Shown here: positions 1-6,292 of the stretch, in pieces
Layout: every line of letters begins with the position of its first letter
Numbering within the stretch: the stretch's first letter is position 1
Source of the DNA: JBDZUZ01 sp040255445
Lineage (GTDB): Bacteria; Planctomycetota; Phycisphaerae; Phycisphaerales; UBA1924
Assembly: GCA_040255445.1 (NCBI GenBank)
Contig: JBDZUZ010000123.1
Coordinates: 1 to 11,554, forward strand
Direction of reading: 5' to 3'
DNA: 11,554 nt
Position numbers and translations under genes: made by a program
The notes under the pieces: generated by a model
Seen by the model: the letters and a program-made list of their open reading frames with translations, nothing else
Database searches by the model: none
What the model was told of the DNA's origin: nothing

Positions 1-720
1 GTCGCGACCTGGGACCTGCCCGGGCCTGAGGTGATCGACGGCATCTTCCACACGCCCGCGTGCGATGATCTCGCCGCGCTCGCCGCGGCGATCAGCGCTT
101 TCGATGTGCTGCGGCGGTCGGGCACTCGGAACGATGTGCGGGTGCTGCTGACGCGGGCCGAGGAGATCGGCTTCATCGGCGCGATCGCGAGCGTGAAGCA
201 CGGGACCGTGCCGCGGGGCGCCCGCGTGATTACGCTGGAGAACAGCCGCAGCTTCGATGATTCACCGATCGGGGGCGGGCCGATCGTGCGCGTGGGCGAC
301 CGCATGTCGATCTTCTCGCCGAGCCTGACCGATGCGGTGGCGAAGCGCGCTGAGGCGATCGCGGGAGCGCCCTCGACGGTGACGGCCTCGCAGAAGCAGA
401 GCGACCTGCCCAAGTGGAAGTGGCAGCGCAAGCTCATGGCCGGCGGCGCGTGCGAGGCGACGGTCTTCTGCAGCGCGGGGTACGAGGCGACCTGCGTGTG
501 CCTGCCGCTGGGCAACTACCACAACATGGCCGATCTCGCCGCGGTGCAGGCGGGGACGAACACGAGTAAGCCCGTCGTCGGCCGCGAGTACATCGCGGTG
601 TCGGACTACGAGGGGCTGGTCGATCTGCTGGTGGCGTGCGGTCTGGAACTGCCCAGGCACGGCGGGATGAACGACCGGCTGGAGAAGCTGTACAGCGAGC
701 GCAAGTTCGTGCTGGAGTGA
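1..720 (+). CDS. M42-like metallopeptidase (aminopeptidase-type), 5' partial
   Basis: The reading frame is open from base 1, so the N-terminal part and true start lie outside the window; 239 codons remain. It resembles the C-terminal half of dinuclear-metal aminopeptidases of family M42 (related to M20/M28), which remove N-terminal residues from peptides in the cytoplasm. Visible marks, counted from the window edge: an Asp-Asp pair in HTPACDDLAALAA (codons 22-23), matching the bridging metal-ligand Asp region; TRAEEIGFIGA (codons 51-61), matching the family EE(V/I)G motif with the catalytic Glu and a metal-binding Glu; and a late GGACEA...LGNYHNM segment whose His (codon 174) sits where M42 enzymes have the last metal-binding His. 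The last motif departs from the common RYIHS form, so substrate preference and the exact family are uncertain. The gene converges on a minus-strand unit 26 bases downstream. No functional link to the polysaccharide genes is evident. Confidence 0.72.
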   Translation, partial: VATWDLPGPEVIDGIFHTPACDDLAALAAAISAFDVLRRSGTRNDVRVLLTRAEEIGFIGAIASVKHGTVPRGARVITLENSRSFDDSPIGGGPIVRVGDRMSIFSPSLTDAVAKRAEAIAGAPSTVTASQKQSDLPKWKWQRKLMAGGACEATVFCSAGYEATCVCLPLGNYHNMADLAAVQAGTNTSKPVVGREYIAVSDYEGLVDLLVACGLELPRHGGMNDRLEKLYSERKFVLE

Positions 721-726
721 GTGATG

Positions 727-740
727 GCGGCGTGCGCCGC
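727..740. terminator. Possible hairpin between convergent genes
   Basis: GCGGC-GTGC-GCCGC forms a 5-bp stem with a 4-base loop in the 26-base gap between the converging peptidase and small-protein genes. There is no T-tract on either side, so it is at best a weak or Rho-assisted terminator. In DNA this GC-rich such a stem can arise by chance. Confidence 0.22.
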
Positions 741-746
741 GGCGGT

Positions 747-980
747 TCAGGTCAGCCGCAGCACGGTGAACGTGCCGGTCTGCGGGGGCAGGCCGGTGAC
801 GGTGGCGCGACGCTGGGCCGGTGCTGGGTGGAGCGGGGCATCGCCCGGCGGCGCAGGCGGCGGCGCCTCGGCGCCCAGCGCCTTGAGCCGGCGGATCAGG
901 AACGCGCGGCTGGGTGACGACGGGCGGGCCGCGGCGGGCTGCGTGGTCTGAACCTTGTCCGGATGCACAATCCCCTCCAT
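747..980 (-). CDS. Small proline-rich protein, unknown function (77 aa)
   Basis: I do not recognise this protein. It starts at the ATG complementary to 978-980 and ends at a TGA at 749-747. The best evidence that it is real is a perfect Shine-Dalgarno, AGGAGGA (complement of 987-993), six bases before the ATG. It also lies 33 bases behind the stop of the upstream gene on the same strand, so the two probably share a transcript. The product has no signal peptide or membrane segment. It has a short basic helix-like stretch around residues 24-35 (SRAFLIRRLKAL), then a proline/alanine-rich middle (residues 38-56), and ends TFTVLRLT. Such a protein could be a small partner of the upstream putative regulator, but that rests on position only. 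A chance open frame in high-GC DNA remains possible. Confidence 0.55.
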   Translation of the reverse strand: MEGIVHPDKVQTTQPAAARPSSPSRAFLIRRLKALGAEAPPPAPPGDAPLHPAPAQRRATVTGLPPQTGTFTVLRLT

Positions 981-1013
981 GACCCGTCCTCCTGCGCTGC
1001 GTGGTCGTGACGC

Positions 1014-2321
1014 TTACGTGTTGGGCAGCGGCTCCAGTTCGTTTCCGGTGAAGTCGAAGCTCATGCAGTAGCCCGCACGCCAGACCGGATAGGACACCTC
1101 GCAGCGGTACCCGATGAACTCTCCGGCGGGCCACCCGGCCTGCTCGAAGAGGTAATGCGTCAACTCGGCGTGACGGGTGTAACTCGGCGTCGCCGCGTTC
1201 CGCAGGCCCGTGCCCAGCAGCGTGAGCTTGGGGGCCGAGGGGAAGCGGATGAACCAGCGGTCGCCCACGCCCTCGCCGAGTTCGGGCCCCCACAGATGCA
1301 TGTCCATCCCCGGGATGCTTATACGGGCCAGTTCGCGGTGCATATACACGTCGAACACGAGGCGGCGGGCCGGGAAGCTCATCAGGTTCCAGAGTTCCTC
1401 GACCGCCGGGCTGCTCGCGGCGGGGTGCTCGACCGATTGCACGGTCCGGTTGGCGAGGATCATGTCGACCGCATCGCCCTGGCTGGTCTCGATCGGGTCG
1501 ATCACATGCATGATCTGGCCCGCGCCCGAGCGGCTGGTGATCCGCGGCAGGGGCTTGGAGCAGAAGGGCTCGAGCAGCGCCCGGGCGGAGGCGCCCTCGA
1601 CCTGCTCCTGGTTGAGCGAGGTGAAAACCAGTTCCTCGTCCCTGCGGCGGCCGGATGAGATGACCAGGGGCACGGCCTCGGTCTTGGAGCGGTGGCCGAT
1701 CTGGCCCATCGCGACCAGCCGCTCCATCCGGCGCGGGTTCTCGGTCGAGGGGCGGAAGGCGTAAATGGTGATGCTGGCCTCAGACCAGCGGCCGGTGATC
1801 TCCGCCGCGGCGTGGAAAAGAGCCTCCCGCGCAGCGCCCTCTCCGGCGGTGGTCTGTTCGGTAGGGCTGGGTGTGAAGCGCTCGCTCGCGCTGAGACGCT
1901 GGGCGAGGCGGCGCTGGCTGCCGGCCAGGCGCGTGAGCGTGTCCTCGAACTGGTCGATCGCGATGCCCGCGGCCTCGAGCACACCCTCGCCCGCGACGGC
2001 CTTGCCGCGGATCGCCTCGATCCACTGGCGGAGGCCCTGGACACCGGGCATGCGGACAAGCATCTCGGGGCTGCGGTCGGCCTGGGTGATGGTGGAGACG
2101 ATGCGCTGGCAGGTGGCGCGGTCGATCCCGAGCGAACGGGACATGGCGCTGGCGCCGCGTTCGTTGGGGGGGAGGGAGCCCAGAACGGTCTTGATTTCGC
2201 CGTAGAGGCGGTGGGCGGCCTGCTCGGCGAGGTGGCGTTCGGCCTCGTTGAGGGCGCCGTGGGCCTGGTCGGTGTTGGCGGCGTGGACGGGGCTGAAGGC
2301 CTTGATCTCAGTGGCACGCAT
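1014..2321 (-). CDS. Putative helix-turn-helix protein, unknown function (435 aa)
   Basis: The frame stays open far upstream, but the start is placed at the ATG complementary to 2319-2321. GGAGGG (complement of 2329-2334) sits seven bases before it, and residues encoded further upstream look like translated non-coding DNA. Residues 28-56 are predicted helical (LNEAERHLAEQAAHRLYGEI). Residues 57-80 (SMSR-like AMSRSLGIDRATCQRIVSTI) have the spacing of a helix-turn-helix: small residue, LGI turn, then a polar recognition helix, as in IclR/MarR/LacI-type regulators. Residues 98-145 are helical and charged. From about 165 to the end a mixed alpha/beta domain follows with no family I can name; Trp, Tyr and Cys are frequent in the last 90 residues. 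There is no signal peptide or membrane segment, so it is presumably cytoplasmic. A transcriptional regulator is the favoured reading. It is transcribed divergently from the dockerin-type gene and precedes the 77-residue small protein. Confidence 0.72.
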   Translation of the reverse strand: MRATEIKAFSPVHAANTDQAHGALNEAERHLAEQAAHRLYGEIKTVLGSLPPNERGASAMSRSLGIDRATCQRIVSTITQADRSPEMLVRMPGVQGLRQWIEAIRGKAVAGEGVLEAAGIAIDQFEDTLTRLAGSQRRLAQRLSASERFTPSPTEQTTAGEGAAREALFHAAAEITGRWSEASITIYAFRPSTENPRRMERLVAMGQIGHRSKTEAVPLVISSGRRRDEELVFTSLNQEQVEGASARALLEPFCSKPLPRITSRSGAGQIMHVIDPIETSQGDAVDMILANRTVQSVEHPAASSPAVEELWNLMSFPARRLVFDVYMHRELARISIPGMDMHLWGPELGEGVGDRWFIRFPSAPKLTLLGTGLRNAATPSYTRHAELTHYLFEQAGWPAGEFIGYRCEVSYPVWRAGYCMSFDFTGNELEPLPNT

Positions 2322-2393
2322 GGGTGAGCCCTCCGGCGGGGTTTGGTGCGGTCTAGCCGCGGCGTCCACCTGTTCGTGTCTGCGCTCAGAACA

Positions 2394-2410
2394 GGTCTTA
2401 GACCAGTATA
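2394..2410 (-). promoter_or_regulatory. -10-like box abutting a palindrome upstream of the HTH gene
   Basis: Read on the minus strand, TATACT (complement of 2405-2410) is directly followed by GGTCT-A-AGACC (complement of 2394-2404), a perfect 5+1+5 inverted repeat that would cover the transcription start. A possible -35, TTGCGA (complement of 2431-2436), lies 20 bases upstream, longer than the usual 17, and the 17-base position holds no -35-like sequence. A palindrome at +1 is where an autorepressor would bind, and the gene behind it has a putative helix-turn-helix. The match is suggestive only. Confidence 0.33.
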
Positions 2411-2586
2411 CGCACTCGGTGAGAACCGGCTCGCAACTTCCGTAAGAATAGTCCGTAGGTATCTGCGGCCAGGGGCGGGGTGGGCCGCCGGCTGAGAGCA
2501 GTCGCCGCTGGCCGGAGCCAAAGGCTTGCCGGAGCCGGAGATGGCGGCAGGATGAACGAGGTTTCTCATACGAAGGGAGCACGGAA

Positions 2587-3315
2587 ATGCAGAAGCTGAT
2601 GCGGGTTGGTGTGGTGGCAGCGCTGGGTCTGATGGCGGGGACGGCCGCGGCGAGTGATGTGATCTTTGAGACCCCCGGTCCGGGCGGGTGGTTGGGGATC
2701 AACGGGTTCGATGTGTCGACCCAGCAGACCGTCGCCGCGCGGTTCTCGGTGCGGAACGATGCGAACCTCGATCGCGCCGGGATCTGGCTGATGAACAACG
2801 ACGAGTTCGGCCAGCCGTGGGTGACCGTGACGCTCCGGACCGACGGGGTCGACGGCGAGGGCGATTCGGTGCCGGGCGGGACGATTCTGGAGACCTGGCA
2901 GATCCAGCTTCCGATGCTGGGCTGGAACCCCGAGCTGGTGATGTTCGAGTCGGTGGCGCGGCCGCTGATGACGCCCGGGCACTACTGGTTCGTCGCCGAG
3001 AGCGAGGCCGCGCCGCTGGTGAACCCGGTGTGGTGCATCTCGAGCGAGGGCAACGAGTACACGGCGACGGCGAACCCCTTCTCCGGCTGGCAGTGGCAGG
3101 AGGGGTGGGGCGCGGCGGTGGGCCTGCGGGTCGAGGTGACGCCGGTGGGCGGCGGCTGCCCGGCGGACTGGGACGGCTCGGGCGGCGTCGATGGCGACGA
3201 CATCGGGGCGTTCTTCATCGACTGGCAGGCGGGCGATGCGGACATCGACCAGTCGGGCGGCACCGATGGTGATGACATCACGGTGTTCTTCGAGCACTGG
3301 CAGGCGGGGTGCTGA
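2587..3315 (+). CDS. Secreted protein with C-terminal GC-type dockerin-like domain (242 aa)
   Basis: The start ATG has AAGGGAG (2573-2579) seven bases upstream. Residues 1-23 form a signal peptide: MQKLMR, a hydrophobic core VGVVAALGLMAG, and a TAAAS cleavage region. Residues 24-186 are a beta-rich domain, probably an extracellular jelly-roll or adhesin-like fold; I cannot name the family. A Gly-rich hinge (187-190) leads to residues 191-242, a dockerin-like domain with two calcium-binding loops. Loop one is DWDGSGGVDGDD (194-205) and loop two is DIDQSGGTDGDD (219-230), each followed by an aromatic helix (FFIDWQAG, FFEHWQAG). The protein ends in Gly-Cys. This C-terminal type recurs on many exported proteins of Phycisphaerae, where it is thought to serve in surface attachment or sorting rather than cellulosome assembly. 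It stands as a single-gene unit with its own terminator. The cargo domain's role is unknown. Confidence 0.9.
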   Translation: MQKLMRVGVVAALGLMAGTAAASDVIFETPGPGGWLGINGFDVSTQQTVAARFSVRNDANLDRAGIWLMNNDEFGQPWVTVTLRTDGVDGEGDSVPGGTILETWQIQLPMLGWNPELVMFESVARPLMTPGHYWFVAESEAAPLVNPVWCISSEGNEYTATANPFSGWQWQEGWGAAVGLRVEVTPVGGGCPADWDGSGGVDGDDIGAFFIDWQAGDADIDQSGGTDGDDITVFFEHWQAGC

Positions 3316-3342
3316 GCCCCTGGTGACAGATTGGGAATGAAG

Positions 3343-3377
3343 CGAGGCCCGCCGCGATGGCGGGCCTCGTTGTTTTT
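3343..3377 (+). terminator. Strong intrinsic terminator of the dockerin-type gene
   Basis: CGAGGCCCGCC (3343-3353) and GGCGGGCCTCG (3359-3369) form a perfect 11-bp stem with a 5-base loop, followed by TTGTTTTT (3370-3377). It begins 28 bases after the stop codon of the dockerin-type gene. All textbook elements of a Rho-independent terminator are present for the plus strand. Confidence 0.92.
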
Positions 3378-3429
3378 GCGGCGCCCATCAGATTCTGGGG
3401 GATGCACGGCAGATTGCTGGTAGGTATCA

Positions 3430-3451
3430 GGCCCGCCCAAGACGGCGGGCC
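3430..3451. repeat. Second GC hairpin sharing arms with the upstream terminator
   Basis: GGCCCGCC (3430-3437) and GGCGGGCC (3444-3451) form an 8-bp stem with a 6-base loop. The arms are the same as in the terminator core at 3346-3366, but the loop differs and no T-tract follows on either strand. The two hairpins are about 80 bases apart. It may be a duplicated, decayed terminator or a copy of a dispersed hairpin element. Confidence 0.5.
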
Positions 3452-3599
3452 CTGCTCGTTCTTGCGCACGCCGGCATCGCCCGACCGACCGGCAGACCCG
3501 GCACCCGCCGGAAGATCCGCATAATCGCGCCAAATGGCTGGCATTCACGCGGATCCGGGGCAGATTGAAGTGTTCGGGGTGTGGAGTACGCCCTGAGCC

Positions 3600-3730
3600 G
3601 GCTCTCACGATCCCCCCGATTGGTTGAGAGCCTGGGTTTGTCGGCGGACCCTTCGGAGGACGCTCCGAACGAGGTGGGCCGTCTGGGGCGCGTTGATCCG
3701 GTTCGCCAGGGTGAAGGCGTGGCCGGACGG
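3600..3730 (+). promoter_or_regulatory. Structured RNA leader upstream of glycosyltransferase 1
   Basis: Three nested or consecutive stem-loops precede the start codon. The first pairs GGCTCTCA (3600-3607) with TGAGAGCC (3625-3632) and extends inward with CGATC/GATTG (3608-3612 with 3618-3622) around a five-C loop, leaving a 2-base bulge. The second is TTCGGAG (3652-3658), loop GACG, CTCCGAA (3663-3669), a perfect 7-bp hairpin. The third pairs CCGTCTGG (3679-3686) with CCGGACGG (3723-3730) using one G-U pair, and ends one base short of the Shine-Dalgarno AAGGTGG (3731-3737). The first two are too regular to dismiss. The third is long-range and may be chance. No known riboswitch class was recognised, and no T-tract suggests an attenuator. 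Confidence 0.42.
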
Positions 3731-3743
3731 AAGGTGGACAGCC

Positions 3744-4991
3744 ATGAAGATCCTGCACTACATCAACTCGACCGACACGCGGCACGGCGGCGTTCCGCGG
3801 TTTGTGCTTGATGCGTCCCGCGTGATGGCGGCCGAGGGGCACCCCTCGACGATCATCACCGAGGACCCGACGCACACGCCCGAGACCTGGATCGCCAACC
3901 GCGATGGCGGAGACCGGCAGCTGCCGCGTCTGGTGCAGGTCGGTCGGCCCTCGCTCCCCGGCGGCTTCTTCAGCCCCGCGGCGATGCGGGAGATTAAGAA
4001 CGAGATCCGCAAGGCGGATGTGGTGCACCTGCACTGCGTGTGGTCGACGGCGGGGTTCCAGATCGCCAGCGCAGCGCGTTCGATGGGTGTGCCGTACGTC
4101 GTCAGCTGCCACGGCATGCTGGACGACTGGTGCATGGAGCAGGCGGCGACGAAGAAGCGGATCTACATGTCCCTTATGGGCCGCCGGTTCCTGGAGGGCG
4201 CTGCCCGGGTGCACTGCACCGCCGCGGCGGAGCTGAGCCAGTCGAAGAAGTGGTTCCCGGGCGGCGCTGAGGCGGTGATCCCGTACCTCATGGACTTGGA
4301 GCCGTACCGCCAGTTGCCGGGCGCGGCGATGGCGAAGGACAAGTACAAGATCGGCGCCGATGGCGAGCCCACGGTGCTGTTCCTCTCGCGCCTGCACTAC
4401 AAGAAGGGCGTCGAGTTCCTGATCGATGCGGCGTCGATCCTCAAGGATCGCGGCATCCGCGGCACGGTCGCGCTGGCGGGCACGGGCGATGAGCCCTACG
4501 TCAAGCAGCTCGCCGATCGCGCGGCGTCGAAGGGGATCTCGGAGCGCGTGCGGTTCCTGGGCCAGGTGATCGGTCAGGAGAAGTTCAGCCTGTACCAGTC
4601 GGCGGACCTGTTCGTCCTGCCCACGAGCCAGGAGAACTTCGGCCTGGTGCTGATCGAGGCGATGGGCTGCGGTGTGCCTGTGATCACGACCAAGGGTGTG
4701 GACATCTGGCAGGATGTCGAGGCGAGCGGCGCGGGGCGGATCGTGGATCAGGCCCCGGCGCACCTGGCGAGCGAGATCGAGAGCCTGCTGGTTGATGAGG
4801 CGACGCGTAAGTCCATGGCTGCCAAGGCGCGGCCGTGGGTGATGTCGCAGTACGACGAGCGTCGCCTGCTTGGGTTGTTCTCGCAGATGTACCGCGATGT
4901 GGCGGACACGGCCCCGGCCGGGGCGATCGGTCTGCCGGCGACATGGCGTCCGCGGACGCCCGCCGCGGCCGCGGTGCGGCTGGCGAGCTGA
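3744..4991 (+). CDS. Glycosyltransferase 1, GT4 family (415 aa)
   Basis: This is a cytoplasmic retaining glycosyltransferase of GT-B fold that would transfer a sugar from a nucleotide donor onto a growing lipid-linked oligosaccharide. The start ATG is preceded by AAGGTGG (3731-3737) at six bases and begins with the usual first beta strand, MKILHYINS; earlier in-frame starts encode Arg-rich, unlikely sequence. The N-terminal acceptor domain has the glycine loop HGGVPRFVLDASR (14-26), HLHCVWS (95-101) and CHGMLDDW (122-129). The donor domain opens with VLFLSRLHYKKG (211-222), giving the phosphate-binding Arg216 and Lys221. SQENFGLVLIEAMG (295-308) supplies the E-x7-E pair, Glu297 and Glu305. 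Residues 388-415 are a Pro/Ala-rich tail absent from its neighbour paralogue. The sugar cannot be predicted. The gene has its own structured leader and its own terminator, so it is probably transcribed alone. Confidence 0.93.
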   Translation: MKILHYINSTDTRHGGVPRFVLDASRVMAAEGHPSTIITEDPTHTPETWIANRDGGDRQLPRLVQVGRPSLPGGFFSPAAMREIKNEIRKADVVHLHCVWSTAGFQIASAARSMGVPYVVSCHGMLDDWCMEQAATKKRIYMSLMGRRFLEGAARVHCTAAAELSQSKKWFPGGAEAVIPYLMDLEPYRQLPGAAMAKDKYKIGADGEPTVLFLSRLHYKKGVEFLIDAASILKDRGIRGTVALAGTGDEPYVKQLADRAASKGISERVRFLGQVIGQEKFSLYQSADLFVLPTSQENFGLVLIEAMGCGVPVITTKGVDIWQDVEASGAGRIVDQAPAHLASEIESLLVDEATRKSMAAKARPWVMSQYDERRLLGLFSQMYRDVADTAPAGAIGLPATWRPRTPAAAAVRLAS

Positions 4992-5033
4992 TGGCCTGCT
5001 GCAGATAACTCTTTGAGCGCAAGCTCTCTCCCG

Positions 5034-5061
5034 CGCCCGGCGCTCGTCGCCGGGCGTTTTT
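5034..5061 (+). terminator. Intrinsic terminator after glycosyltransferase 1
   Basis: CGCCCGGCG (5034-5042) and CGCCGGGCG (5048-5056) form a perfect 9-bp stem with loop CTCGT, followed at once by TTTTT (5057-5061). It lies 42 bases after the glycosyltransferase 1 stop and only 49 bases before the next start codon, so it divides the cluster into separate transcripts. Confidence 0.9.
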
Positions 5062-5076
5062 CATGCTCGGGCGACG

Positions 5077-5110
5077 CGGCGAAAACGCCGATGAGGTAGC
5101 CTGAGGCCGT
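5077..5110 (+). promoter_or_regulatory. Possible short promoter / leaderless start for glycosyltransferase 2
   Basis: Only 49 bases separate the terminator T-tract from the glycosyltransferase 2 start codon. TAGCCT (5097-5102), a TAnnnT-type -10, lies eight bases before the ATG, so a transcript from it would begin at or next to the start codon. The -35 position holds nothing like TTGACA. A small hairpin, CGGCG-AAAA-CGCCG (5077-5090), lies between. The only ribosome binding candidate is GAGG (5103-5106), four bases from the ATG, which is weak and close. Read-through of the terminator is the alternative source of expression. Confidence 0.3.
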
Positions 5111-6292
5111 ATGCGCATTGTGCAATACCTGAAGTGGCTCCGCCTTGAGGATGGGGGCACGGTCCGTTTCGTGATCGATCTCGCGGAGTTGCTCTCGCGT
5201 GGCGGTCACGAGGTGACGGTGTTGTCGTGCGATGATTCGGCGGCGCCGGATGCGTGGAAGGACGGGGGGCCGCGGTCGGTCGCGGTGACGATCCGCGACC
5301 TGGTGTCGGGCGCTGTGCCGCGGGGCGCGGCGGACCGGCCGACGCAGATGCTGATGGGGGCGGACAGGGCGAAGGTGCGCGAGATCATCGCCGCCGCGGA
5401 TGCGGTGCATGTGCACGGCATGTGGGCGACGAGCAATGCGCAGGTGGCGCGGCTGGCGCGGAAGCTTGGCAAGCGCACGGTCGTGACGCCGCACGGCATG
5501 CTCGATGTGTGGTCGATGCGGCAGGGCACTTTCAAGAAGCGGGCGTTTCTCAAGGTCGTATCGGGGCCGATGATCCGCAAGGCCGATGCGGTGCACTTCA
5601 CCGCGACGGCGGAGGCGGAGCAGGCGGCGAAGTGGCTCGGCGAGCACCGCTCGATCGTGACGCCGCCGCCGGTCGATCTCTCCGGCTACGAGACCGAGCC
5701 GGACCCGGCGGAAGCGCAGCGGAAGTTTGGCATTGATCCAGACGGGCCGCCGGTGGTGCTGTTTCTCAGCCGCGTGCACAGGAAGAAGGGTGTGGAGCGG
5801 CTGCTGGAGGCGGCGGCGCTGTTGGTGGAGCGCAGTGTGCCGCACCAGCTCGTGGTCGCGGGGCCGTCGGACCCGCCCGAGTACATCAAGGGCATCCGCG
5901 AACAGGCGCGGGAGTTTGGGATCGAGGACAGGATCATCTGGCCGGGCATGGTGATGGGGCCGCTGAAGCGGTCGCTGTACGCCGCGGCGGATGTGTTCGT
6001 GCTGCCCACCAGCCAGGAGAACTTTGGTTACGTCTTGATCGAGGCGATGGCGGCGGGGCTCCCGGTGGTGACGACCAAGGGGGTCGATATCTGGCGCGAG
6101 CTCGAGGAGAGCGGCGGCGCTGACATCGTGGAGAACACTGCGGAGGCGGTAGCGGATCTGCTCGCGATGAGGCTGGCGGATCGCGATGCTTTGCGGAGGC
6201 GAGGCGAATCGGCGCGGGCGTGGTGCTTCAAGGAGATGGACCAGGCGAAGATTCTGGCGGGGTACGAGGCGATGTACCAGGGACGGGCGTGA
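5111..6292 (+). CDS. Glycosyltransferase 2, GT4 family, paralogue of glycosyltransferase 1 (393 aa)
   Basis: This GT-B fold, presumably retaining, glycosyltransferase probably adds a further sugar to the same lipid-linked repeat unit. The ATG opens directly on the first beta strand, MRIVQYLKWL, and no better start lies upstream because of the terminator. The N-terminal domain has the loop LEDGGTVRFVIDLAELL (12-28), VHVHGMWATS (99-108) and PHGMLDVW (127-134). The donor domain starts VLFLSRVHRKKG (216-227), with Arg221 and Lys226 for phosphate binding. TSQENFGYVLIEAM (300-313) carries the E-x7-E pair Glu303 and Glu311. From there TTKGVDIW...E.SG...IV matches glycosyltransferase 1 almost residue for residue, so the two arose by duplication. 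The acceptor halves differ more, which fits different acceptors. The stop TGA overlaps the next ATG by one base, so translation is coupled to glycosyltransferase 3. The donor and acceptor are unknown. Confidence 0.93.
   Translation: MRIVQYLKWLRLEDGGTVRFVIDLAELLSRGGHEVTVLSCDDSAAPDAWKDGGPRSVAVTIRDLVSGAVPRGAADRPTQMLMGADRAKVREIIAAADAVHVHGMWATSNAQVARLARKLGKRTVVTPHGMLDVWSMRQGTFKKRAFLKVVSGPMIRKADAVHFTATAEAEQAAKWLGEHRSIVTPPPVDLSGYETEPDPAEAQRKFGIDPDGPPVVLFLSRVHRKKGVERLLEAAALLVERSVPHQLVVAGPSDPPEYIKGIREQAREFGIEDRIIWPGMVMGPLKRSLYAAADVFVLPTSQENFGYVLIEAMAAGLPVVTTKGVDIWRELEESGGADIVENTAEAVADLLAMRLADRDALRRRGESARAWCFKEMDQAKILAGYEAMYQGRA

Larger units (their letters stand above)
3316..3743. other. 428-base non-coding region
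   Basis: No credible gene lies here. Open frames that cross it run through the strong terminator or lack ribosome binding sites. It contains, in order, the terminator at 3343-3377, the related hairpin at 3430-3451, about 150 bases with no structure I could recognise, and the structured leader of glycosyltransferase 1 from about 3600. I could not pick a convincing promoter, although one must exist downstream of 3377 to serve the glycosyltransferase gene. Confidence 0.6.

Noticed and set aside
262..1293. Long minus-strand open frame opposite the peptidase gene
   Set aside because: Arg/His/Pro-rich translation with no domain, overlapping a gene with clear metallopeptidase motifs and the C-terminus of the HTH gene; an artefact of GC-rich third positions.
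3278..3544. 88-codon minus-strand open frame in the intergenic region
   Set aside because: It passes through both GC hairpins and the terminator T-tract and has no recognisable product.
3327..3566. Four copies of CAGATT (3327, 3389, 3410, 3561) in the intergenic region
   Set aside because: Irregular spacing (62, 21 and 151 bases) and only six bases long; no evidence of a repeat array.
3624..3743. Earlier in-frame start for glycosyltransferase 1
   Set aside because: It would place Arg-rich residues before the first beta strand and put the start inside the first leader hairpin; the ATG at 3744 has a good ribosome binding site and matches the family N-terminus.
2982..4763. 593-codon minus-strand open frame across the dockerin gene end, terminator and glycosyltransferase 1
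   Set aside because: It runs through a strong intrinsic terminator and opposite clear GT4 motifs; its translation is Arg/His-rich and low in hydrophobic core patterns.
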